A DNA stretch of 64,000 bases from Pseudanabaena sp. Chao 1811 (lineage in GTDB: Bacteria > Cyanobacteriota > Cyanobacteriia > Pseudanabaenales > Pseudanabaenaceae), in the NCBI RefSeq assembly GCF_027942295.1, contig NZ_CP101416.1, positions 310,001-374,000 of the forward strand, read 5' to 3'. A model generated the notes under the pieces. That model worked only from the letters and a program-made list of their open reading frames with translations. It was not told the DNA's origin and searched no databases. This document shows, piece by piece, positions 7,621-14,448 of the stretch. Position numbers and translations under genes: made by a program. Positions within the stretch are counted from its first letter, which is position 1. Each line of letters starts with the position of its first letter.

Positions 7621-8499
7621 ATGAAAATTGGTATCGTCGGACTGGGATTAATTGGTGGATCACTAGGTTTAGATCTTCTCGTTGCAAATCAAGATTCTAA
7701 ACAAGATAATCATGTATGGGGCATCAGTCGCAATCCTGAAACCTGTAAACAAGCAGAAGCGATCGCTGCTGTAAATATTGCCAATATAAATATTGAGAAT
7801 ATTCCCGATCGCATTTTGGCGGAAACAGAGTTAGTCGTCATCTGTACCCCGATCGCTTCAATATTACCAACGCTTATGGCGATCGCGCCCAAGTTGCCAA
7901 GCCATGTAATTTTTACGGATGTTGGTTCTGTAAAAGCAGCGATCGTCGAACCTGCATCAAAAATTTGTGCAGAGTTCGGGCAAAGATTTATCGGTAGTCA
8001 TCCCATGGCTGGCACAGCTTTTCAAGGAATCTTAGCCGCCGAAAAAAATCTTTTTCAAAATCGCCCCTGTGTGGTTACGCCTAGCGAAGATCGGGAAGCA
8101 TTAGAGAAAGTGCGATCGCTTTGGCAAGCAGTGGGCATGAAAGTCCTTGAATGTAGTCCAGAAGAGCATGATCGGGCGGTAGCAATGATTAGCCATGCAC
8201 CTGTGATGATTAGTGCCAGTTTAATTGCCTCTTGCCAACAGGAAAACGATCAGAAAGTTTTAAAATTAGCCCAAAGTTTAGCAAGTTCGGGATTCCGTGA
8301 TACTAGCCGTGTGGGGGGTGGCAATCCTGAACTGGGGAGGCTCATGGCGGAATATAATCAATCGGCAGTATTGCGATCGCTCCATACCTATCAGCAATCT
8401 TTGCAGCAAGTAATCAATTTAATCGAGTCCAAAGAATGGGACAAACTCGAAGCATTTTTAGCTAATACTCAGCGCGATCGCCTGTTTTATGTGGAATAA
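7621..8499 (+). CDS. tyrA: Prephenate/arogenate dehydrogenase
   Basis: 292 residues, TyrA family, which oxidatively decarboxylates prephenate or arogenate to a tyrosine precursor or tyrosine. The N-terminal Rossmann motif GLGLIGGSLG is at residues 7-16, with the family signatures VICTP, FTDVGSVK, GSHPMAGT and ISHAPVMIS following, and a C-terminal helical dimerisation region. Cyanobacterial homologues are usually NADP-dependent arogenate dehydrogenases; the sequence alone does not prove this. No ACT domain is present. The ATG follows TGGAGCCTCT. Confidence 0.95.
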   Translation: MKIGIVGLGLIGGSLGLDLLVANQDSKQDNHVWGISRNPETCKQAEAIAAVNIANINIENIPDRILAETELVVICTPIASILPTLMAIAPKLPSHVIFTDVGSVKAAIVEPASKICAEFGQRFIGSHPMAGTAFQGILAAEKNLFQNRPCVVTPSEDREALEKVRSLWQAVGMKVLECSPEEHDRAVAMISHAPVMISASLIASCQQENDQKVLKLAQSLASSGFRDTSRVGGGNPELGRLMAEYNQSAVLRSLHTYQQSLQQVINLIESKEWDKLEAFLANTQRDRLFYVE

Positions 8500-8630
8500 A
8501 AACGAGCATTGCTTGTTTTGGCTGAATATATTGTCAAATCTAGAGTTGTCAGCTATATTAGCTATCAGGTTGAATAAGCCTTTCGATGTCAGACATCGAA
8601 ACCCCGTTTGATAATAAACATTTAGACAAC
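8500..8630 (+). promoter_or_regulatory. Leader region of the mini-gene after tyrA
   Basis: No ORF. It contains an inverted repeat TTTCGATGT/ACATCGAAA at about 8581-8601 just ahead of a perfect Shine-Dalgarno sequence, so it may be a structured 5' leader. The promoter is not clear. Confidence 0.35.
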
Positions 8631-8644
8631 AGGAGGTGATGCCC

Positions 8645-8719
8645 ATGCAATCAGATAGTAGTAACGGTAAACGTATGGGTCTTCAGGTTTCCGAGCTGTG
8701 CGCTGGGGCTGTTCTGTAA
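8645..8719 (+). CDS. Candidate 24-residue peptide with very strong ribosome-binding site
   Basis: Open reading frame of 24 codons starting MQSDSSNGKRMGLQ and ending with AGAVL. A perfect anti-16S match AGGAGGTGAT at 8631-8640 lies 8 bases before the ATG at 8645; an in-frame ATG at 8639 is too close. A strong terminator closes the unit at 8862, and about 100 non-coding bases follow the stop. I do not recognise the peptide. The combination of optimal ribosome site, defined stop and dedicated terminator suggests a real mini-gene or a leader-like regulatory RNA. There is no hydrophobic segment and one Cys. Confidence 0.5.
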   Translation: MQSDSSNGKRMGLQVSELCAGAVL

Positions 8720-8818
8720 GGTATCTAGTTAAATATCTCTAGTTCGCTAGTTTGATTTACTAGTAAGCCTGAGATCCTTCCAGCAGTTGACTGTGACCTA
8801 AAGATCCTAAAGTATTCC

Positions 8819-8863
8819 GAAACAAAAAGACCGAGCCAATGGCTTGGTCTTTTTGTTTGTTAA
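8819..8863 (+). terminator. Strong terminator of the mini-gene unit
   Basis: Stem AACAAAAAGACCGAGCCA/TGGCTTGGTCTTTTTGTT with a short loop and T-run. Confidence 0.85.
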
Positions 8864-8865
8864 TT

Positions 8866-8894
8866 AAGATGCAGTGCTTCGCACTGCATCTTAT
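8866..8894 (-). terminator. Hairpin downstream of the DUF29 gene
   Basis: Stem AAGATGCAGTGC/GCACTGCATCTT with loop TTC, just past the 3' end of the minus-strand DUF29 gene. Confidence 0.55.
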
Positions 8895-8905
8895 CTATTA
8901 GAGTT

Positions 8906-9361
8906 TTATTCCCAGAAATCAACATTTAACATCGTGTCGATATCATGCCCAAACTGCCACACATCAGGAAATTGATATCCTTTTTTGGAATATTCTTTTC
9001 TCACATCTCTCAATGCAGCGCGAAAAGCAATATCGAAGGTATCATTCCACAAAGCTTGTAAGCTAGGGGAGTCATCAAGTAAGAACTCAATTTCAGTTCT
9101 TTGATTTCTGATAGTTCGCTCCCAGCCATTGAACTCTTGAGGCATATCAACATATATACGTTTGATCAAATGTTCTAGCAAGGTTGTTAGTCGGCTTTTA
9201 ATCTCCTTTTTTTCTGATTTACCCAAACTTTCGATTTCCTCTATCAAGTTTTTCAAGTCCACATGGTCAAAGTCCTTAGCCTTTAGCTTGGCTACTGTGT
9301 CTTGAGTCCAGAGCAGAAAATCCGACTCATATAGCGATTTACTAAGGATTGCTTGTGTCAT
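8906..9361 (-). CDS. DUF29 family protein
   Basis: 151 residues, a DUF29 protein, common in multiple copies in cyanobacteria and of unknown function. Typical features: N-terminal YESDFLLWTQDTVAKLK, the core DLKNLIEEIESLGKSEKKE, then HLIKRIYV, W-rich WERTIRNQRTEIE and the ending WQFGHDIDTMLN. All-helical, with no membrane segment or signal peptide. The start follows AAAGGAG with good spacing. A paralogue sits 33 bases upstream and ends with the same NVDFWE, so the two probably form a tandem pair in one operon. Confidence 0.9.
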   Translation of the reverse strand: MTQAILSKSLYESDFLLWTQDTVAKLKAKDFDHVDLKNLIEEIESLGKSEKKEIKSRLTTLLEHLIKRIYVDMPQEFNGWERTIRNQRTEIEFLLDDSPSLQALWNDTFDIAFRAALRDVRKEYSKKGYQFPDVWQFGHDIDTMLNVDFWE

Positions 9362-9394
9362 TTTGATTTAGCTCCTTTATTATTGGTGCGATCG

Positions 9395-9847
9395 CTATTC
9401 CCAAAAATCAACATTTAACATCGTGTCAATATCGCGGTGAAATTGCCATGTTTCAGGAAAAGCCGTTTCAAGATATTCAGTCCGTACTATTTTTAAGGCT
9501 GTAGCAAAGGAATCATCAAACATTTTTGAGAAGTGAAGTTTGAGGCTTGGTGATTGCTTAAGAAGTTTTTGGAGTTCATCGCGTTGATTAATAATCGTGA
9601 CTTCCCATCCTCTAAAGCATTCAGGCATATTGACATAACAGCGTTTAAGAATATGTTCAATTAGGCGTTTTAGCCTAGTCTCTACCTCACGTTTGTTACT
9701 ACCCGACAAGCCCTCTAACTCCTCTATTAAATTTTCAACATCAAGATTGTGAAAATCACCTGCTTTTAACTGGGCGATCGCGGTTTCTAACCATAGGTCA
9801 AGGTCACGCTCGTATAGGGTTATTGACGGAGTGATTGCTTGAGTCAT
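9395..9847 (-). CDS. DUF29 family protein, paralogue
   Basis: 150 residues, DUF29. It shares the layout and the C-terminal WQFHRDIDTMLNVDFWE with the downstream copy, but the middle has diverged, so the duplication is not recent. I choose the ATG at 9845-9847, which has AAAGGAG at proper distance; an upstream TTG at 9856 overlaps that ribosome site. Function unknown. Confidence 0.9.
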   Translation of the reverse strand: MTQAITPSITLYERDLDLWLETAIAQLKAGDFHNLDVENLIEELEGLSGSNKREVETRLKRLIEHILKRCYVNMPECFRGWEVTIINQRDELQKLLKQSPSLKLHFSKMFDDSFATALKIVRTEYLETAFPETWQFHRDIDTMLNVDFWE

Positions 9848-9875
9848 TGATTGCAACTCCTTTGATAAAGCTAGT

Positions 9876-9980
9876 TATACCAAAACTAAAAATGGCGTAG
9901 CCATTTTTAGTTTTGAAAACCCTTACTGGGTTTGTTTTTTAATTCATAAAAGTGTTGTCACACTTTCGTGAATTGGTATT
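9876..9980. repeat. Composite hairpin repeat downstream of ychF
   Basis: Bounded by ATACCAA and TTGGTAT as inverted ends. Inside are two hairpins: AAAACTAAAAATGG/CCATTTTTAGTTTT (about 9890-9917) and AATTCA..AAAGTG/CACTTT..TGAATT (about 9941-9975). Looks like a non-autonomous repeat; it can also serve as the ychF terminator. Confidence 0.6.
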
Positions 9981-11073
9981 AAGCGCTAGTCAGGAATAAA
10001 ATTACATCGCCTTCTTGAACGACATATTCCTTGCCTTCACTGCGTAGTAGTCCCTTGGCACGCGCAGCACTCATTGATCCTGATTCTACAAGATCCTTAA
10101 AGGCAACGGTTTCGGCACGGATGAATGCTTTTTCAAAGTCAGAGTGAATCACACCTGCGGCTTGAGGAGCTTTCATGCCAGCATGAATTGTCCATGCTCG
10201 CGCTTCTTTGGGGCCAACCGTGAAATAGGTGCGTAAACCTAAGAGATGATAGGTAGCTCGAATTAAGGATTTTAAGCCACCTTCCTTAACCCCAAGAGAT
10301 TCTAGAAAATCTTGACGCTCTTCTTCGGGGAGTTCTAGTAACTCTGCTTCCACTTGGGCGGAGACAATGGTTACTTCTGCATTTTCCGCATCTGCGATCG
10401 CTCTCACTTTATCGACAAAAGCATTACCTGTTGCCAAATCATCTTCAGCAACATTGGCAGCATAAATGGTTGGCTTGAGCGTTAACAACTGCAATACTGA
10501 AATTGCATTTTTTTCTTCATCAGTAAGATTAGCTAAACGCGCAGGCTTACCAGCATCAAGGACTTCGCGGACTTTTTCTAAAGCAGCCATTTCGACTTTT
10601 GCTTCAGAGTCATTACTGCGGACTCCTTTGCGGGTGCGCTCAATGCGGCGCTCAACTTGGGCTAAATCAGACAGTGCGAGTTCAAGGGTGATGATCTCAA
10701 TATCACGGGCAGGATCGATTGAGGCTTCTACATGGATGATGTCATCGTTTTCAAAACATCGAACCACATGGACGATCGCATCGCAAACTCGAATATTTCC
10801 TAAAAACTGATTTCCTAAACCTTCACCCTTACTAGCACCTCTGACCAGTCCTGCAATATCGACAAACTCGACTCTGGTAGGGATGATTTGCGCGGACTTA
10901 CCAACTTCAGCGAGGGTTTTGAGGCGATCGTCAGGGACGGACACCGAGCCAACGTTGGGTTCGATCGTGCAAAAGGGAAAGTTGGCTGCTTCGGCTTTGG
11001 CGTTGGCAACTAGGGCATTAAATAACGTAGACTTGCCCACATTGGGTAGTCCGACAATCCCAGCTTTGAGCAT
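9979..11073 (-). CDS. ychF: Redox-regulated/ribosome-associated ATPase YchF (Obg family)
   Basis: 364 residues, the universal Obg-like P-loop protein that prefers ATP and binds ribosomes. G1 GLPNVGKST at 8-16, G3 DIAGLVRGA, and the family insert with coiled-coil region about 120-190. NVAEDDL replaces the usual NKxD, as in all YchF proteins. The C-terminal TGS-like domain includes [13 protein letters not shown] and the ending GDVILF. Length is normal. Monocistronic. A palindromic repeat separates it from the kinase gene upstream. Confidence 0.97.
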   Translation of the reverse strand: MLKAGIVGLPNVGKSTLFNALVANAKAEAANFPFCTIEPNVGSVSVPDDRLKTLAEVGKSAQIIPTRVEFVDIAGLVRGASKGEGLGNQFLGNIRVCDAIVHVVRCFENDDIIHVEASIDPARDIEIITLELALSDLAQVERRIERTRKGVRSNDSEAKVEMAALEKVREVLDAGKPARLANLTDEEKNAISVLQLLTLKPTIYAANVAEDDLATGNAFVDKVRAIADAENAEVTIVSAQVEAELLELPEEERQDFLESLGVKEGGLKSLIRATYHLLGLRTYFTVGPKEARAWTIHAGMKAPQAAGVIHSDFEKAFIRAETVAFKDLVESGSMSAARAKGLLRSEGKEYVVQEGDVILFLTSA

Positions 11074-11177
11074 GGCTATCTAAACGAAAACTTTTTTGAC
11101 ATTGTGCTTATAAATTTTGTCATAAAAGTCTCACTACATGAGACTTTTCGCAAAACAAACAGTAATTCTCTGTTTTT

Positions 11178-11268
11178 TATAGCAACGAAAGAGATAGCTA
11201 GGATAAACCAAAACCCAAAAGATGAGTTGCGGCGCTTCGCGCCGCAACTCATCTTTTGGGTTTTATGC
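11178..11268. repeat. Palindromic repeat, family D copy 3 (one end only)
   Basis: Begins TATAGCAACGAAAGAGATAG and forms a hairpin with stem AACCCAAAAGATGAGTTGCG. The far end runs into the stop codon of the hybrid kinase. The flank AGCTAGGATAAACCAAAACC resembles the leader of the IS630 copies (AGCTAGGATAGCAAAACC). Confidence 0.7.
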
Positions 11269-13773
11269 CCTAATTTTGAGCATCCAATGTTCGAGCATTT
11301 CTTGGAGTTGTTTGCGGCGGATGGGTTTACTGAGGTAATCATCCATACCAACCGCTAAACAGCGATCGCGATCTTCCTTAAAGGCATTCGCAGTCATAGC
11401 AACAATAAATATATGCTTGAGCAACTCCTGAGTCATTTCCATTTGCCGAATCGCTTGTGTAGTGTCATATCCATCAAGCAAAGGCATCTGACAATCCATC
11501 AAGATGATGTCATAATCTTTAGATTTGATTAATTGCAGTACCTGTTCTCCGTTATCGGCTAAGTCTGCTTGACAGCTTAGCTGAGATAAGTAGGACATCA
11601 TAATTTTCTGATTAACAACATTATCTTCAGCTAACAGGATCTTCAAATTACTAAGCCTTTCTATGGCAGAGTTCTCTCCTATATTATTTTCCTGTTCAGC
11701 TACTAGTTGAGTAATGACCAAATCATCAATGGAAGGTAATATGTCTATATCTAAAGCCAAGGATATAGATTTTAACAACCTTTGTCTTTTAAAAGGCTTG
11801 GTGATATATCCACAAAATCCTTGATCAATGACTGTTTGTATTTCACCTTGACGATTAGCTGTCAATACTGCAATTAGTGGGATATTTCTATTTTGTTGAG
11901 ACTGGATTCGTTGAACTAATTCAACGGTATTAAACTCTATTAGTTTCCAATCAATTAGAGCGATATCAATTTGTTTGCCTGTATCCAAATAAGCGATCAC
12001 ATCTAATATATTGGTTGCTTCATAGACACCTGCGCCAAAATCCTTAAGATAATAACAAATCGCCTCACGAGTATGTTGATTTTCGTCAACCACCAAAATA
12101 GTTCTCTTACGTAGAGGTTGATTTTCGTCTACTACTAATGATGATATATTGTGGGGCTGCCGATAAAAAGGTACTCGAAACCAAAAGCACGTACCTATGC
12201 CTTGCTCTGGAATAACTACGCCAATTTCTCCCTGCATCAACTCCGCTAATTGACGACAAATTGCCAGTCCTAGACCAGTACCACCAAAACGACGGGTTGT
12301 AGAAGCATCAACTTGGGAAAAAGGCTGAAATAACTTGTCATAATCTTTTTCATGAATGCCAATACCTGTATCAGTGATGGAAAATTTTAAATAAATAGGA
12401 GGCTGCTCTAAGTAGTTACTTGTTGCATTCACCTCTGAATTATTCGCTGATTCCATTAAGGTTTGCTCAAATAGGCGATCGCGCTCAACCCTAACAAATA
12501 CTTCTCCCTTATCGGTAAACTTAATCGCATTACCAATTAAATTCATCAGTATTTGCCGCAACCTGACTGTATCCCCTAATAAAAAATTTGGTAAGTTCTC
12601 TTCAAAGAGGACATTAAGCTCTAAACCCTTACTATGAGCTTGCAAAGAAAATATTTCTAGAGTCTCTTCCAAACACTGTTCTAAATGGAAAGCCAAGCTT
12701 TCTAATTCCAGTTTCCCTTCTTCTAGTTTTGATAGGTCAAGAATACGATTAATTAAACTCAACAATAGATTGCCACTGAGCCGAATATTATCAACAAAAT
12801 CTTGCTGACGAGGATCAAGATTTGTACTCAGCAATAAGTCTGTCATACCTAATACACCATTAATCGGAGTACGGATTTCATGGCTCATATTTGCTAAGAA
12901 AATATTTTTTGCTTGAGCAGCTTGCTCTGCAAATTGTCTAGCAGCTAACAGTTCCTGCTCTTTACGCTTAATTTCGGTAATATCCCGTCCAACATATACA
13001 AAATGATGGCTTGGCTCAATATCATATTCTAATTGATGGTTAAATATTGTTGAGCAAGAAAAAGAGATGAGAACTTCTTCCTTCTGTTTTGATAAACAGA
13101 GAATTTCAATATTATAAAAATTGCAATTGTCTTCTGTAACTTGACCTCCATCAGATTGACAAGAAATAGCATCAAGCTGATGAGCATCATTAAAGATTAG
13201 CGTGATTGAACTGCCGATCAATTCATCTTGAGAATAACCAAACAAGTTTATAGTAGCGGTATTGATCGTTTTAATAATGCCTTGATGATCGGTAACAATT
13301 AAGGCATCTGCCATTGACGAAATAATTTTATCAATATATTCCTTTGATTTTGTAAGTGCATTAGCTAATAACTCTGACTCATTAATTCTTTGCAGCAAAA
13401 CCTGAGATTGCATCATCATTTCTGTAACGTCTTCAATACAGATAATAATATTTTTGTCTGATTCGTCTAGTTCGTTTGTACCGATGATATAAAAATCAAA
13501 ATAGAGATTTTTCCTTGTAGGAGAAGAGCGACAAATCCCCTTAATTTCAAAACTAGTTGATTGATTAAGCCAAATATTATTGAAAATCCCCTCTAAGCCA
13601 ATAGTCTCTGGAAATACTTGGCGAATATCTTTATCTAACAAAGACTCATACGGACATTCAGAAAACCTTTCAGCCCCATAGGATGTGTCTGTAATCACAA
13701 ACTGTCGATCAATCGTTACAAATGAGCGCTCTGAAGCAGTGAGAAGCTTTTTAAGGATTTTTGACTGTTTCAT
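11263..13773 (-). CDS. Hybrid sensor histidine kinase (PAS-PAS-HisKA-HATPase-REC-REC)
   Basis: 836 residues, no membrane helices, so a cytoplasmic sensor. Two PAS-like regions (about 10-115 and 145-268), HisKA with phospho-His in ANMSHEIRTPINGVLG (H298), HATPase with NLIGNAIKFTDKG (N-box), DTGIGI and GGTGLGLAI, then two receivers. In the first the Asp is in ALIDWKL (about D608); in the second in ILMDCQMP (about D760), with LAEDN and LSKP. Both are intact, so a phosphorelay within the protein or to an HPt partner is likely. No HPt domain is seen. It lies 95 bases after the Ras-like GTPase gene on the same strand and may be the last gene of that unit. The C-terminus abuts a palindromic repeat. 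Confidence 0.93.
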   Translation of the reverse strand: MKQSKILKKLLTASERSFVTIDRQFVITDTSYGAERFSECPYESLLDKDIRQVFPETIGLEGIFNNIWLNQSTSFEIKGICRSSPTRKNLYFDFYIIGTNELDESDKNIIICIEDVTEMMMQSQVLLQRINESELLANALTKSKEYIDKIISSMADALIVTDHQGIIKTINTATINLFGYSQDELIGSSITLIFNDAHQLDAISCQSDGGQVTEDNCNFYNIEILCLSKQKEEVLISFSCSTIFNHQLEYDIEPSHHFVYVGRDITEIKRKEQELLAARQFAEQAAQAKNIFLANMSHEIRTPINGVLGMTDLLLSTNLDPRQQDFVDNIRLSGNLLLSLINRILDLSKLEEGKLELESLAFHLEQCLEETLEIFSLQAHSKGLELNVLFEENLPNFLLGDTVRLRQILMNLIGNAIKFTDKGEVFVRVERDRLFEQTLMESANNSEVNATSNYLEQPPIYLKFSITDTGIGIHEKDYDKLFQPFSQVDASTTRRFGGTGLGLAICRQLAELMQGEIGVVIPEQGIGTCFWFRVPFYRQPHNISSLVVDENQPLRKRTILVVDENQHTREAICYYLKDFGAGVYEATNILDVIAYLDTGKQIDIALIDWKLIEFNTVELVQRIQSQQNRNIPLIAVLTANRQGEIQTVIDQGFCGYITKPFKRQRLLKSISLALDIDILPSIDDLVITQLVAEQENNIGENSAIERLSNLKILLAEDNVVNQKIMMSYLSQLSCQADLADNGEQVLQLIKSKDYDIILMDCQMPLLDGYDTTQAIRQMEMTQELLKHIFIVAMTANAFKEDRDRCLAVGMDDYLSKPIRRKQLQEMLEHWMLKIRA

Positions 13774-13868
13774 AGCAGCTAATGATGTAAAAGAATACCG
13801 ACCTTATTGTTCTTTTAGGATATTTTTATCAATATTTTTGTTATTCTATTAAACAAATAATAATGTAC

Positions 13869-14426
13869 TTATTCTAGCATTAGCATCTGATACGCTAGTG
13901 TTTGGAATATCTCATCAACGCCTTCTCCTGTCTTCGCTGATGTCGCTTTCAATAGTACTTTAAGTTCGGCAAATTCCGTAGGAATAGATTCAAATAGAAT
14001 CTCTTTTTCATGGGCTGTGATTAAATCGACCTTATTCAAAGCAACGATTACATGGGAATGGGGATTAATTGATTGAAAAAGTTGGACATGTCCTTTCAGG
14101 CTCTGCATACTTGCTTGCCTCGTAACGTCACCGACAATTAATGCACCTTTAGCTCCTTGGAGATAGCTAGGAGCAATTCCTTGAAAGCGCGTACTTCCTT
14201 CAATATCCCAAACAATTAGTTGTAATTGCTTTAAATCTTCCTTGTCGGCATTTTCAATAGAAGTTGCGATAGATACGAGTTTCCGTGATATTTTCACCCC
14301 GACTGTTGATAGGTACTTATCGCTAAATTGTCGATCTACAAATTGACGGATCAAGCTAGTTTTGCCAACGCCAAAATCGCCAACAAGACACATTTTTTGA
14401 GAAATTACTTTTGGTGAAGAATTCAT
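13869..14426 (-). CDS. Ras/Rab-like small GTPase
   Basis: 185 residues, a stand-alone small GTPase. G1 GDFGVGKT (16-23), G2 Thr at about 41 (STVGV), G3 DIEG (74-77), G4 NKVD (131-134), G5 TSAK (about 162-165). This is closer to the Ras/Rab superfamily than to Era/Obg types. The residue after DxxG that is Gln in Ras (Gln61) is Ser here (DIEGSTRF), which in Ras-like proteins slows intrinsic hydrolysis and implies a need for a GAP. No lipidation motif at the C-terminus. It follows the OmpA-type protein gene by 22 bases and is almost certainly co-transcribed with it; that protein has a cytoplasmic region that could be its partner. Confidence 0.92.
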   Translation of the reverse strand: MNSSPKVISQKMCLVGDFGVGKTSLIRQFVDRQFSDKYLSTVGVKISRKLVSIATSIENADKEDLKQLQLIVWDIEGSTRFQGIAPSYLQGAKGALIVGDVTRQASMQSLKGHVQLFQSINPHSHVIVALNKVDLITAHEKEILFESIPTEFAELKVLLKATSAKTGEGVDEIFQTLAYQMLMLE

Positions 14427-14448
14427 TTAGTTAAATAGTCTCGGACAT

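Noticed and set aside
8906-9847. Toxin-antitoxin pair formed by the two adjacent small genes
   Set aside because: Both encode DUF29 paralogues of the same size; no antitoxin-like DNA-binding protein.
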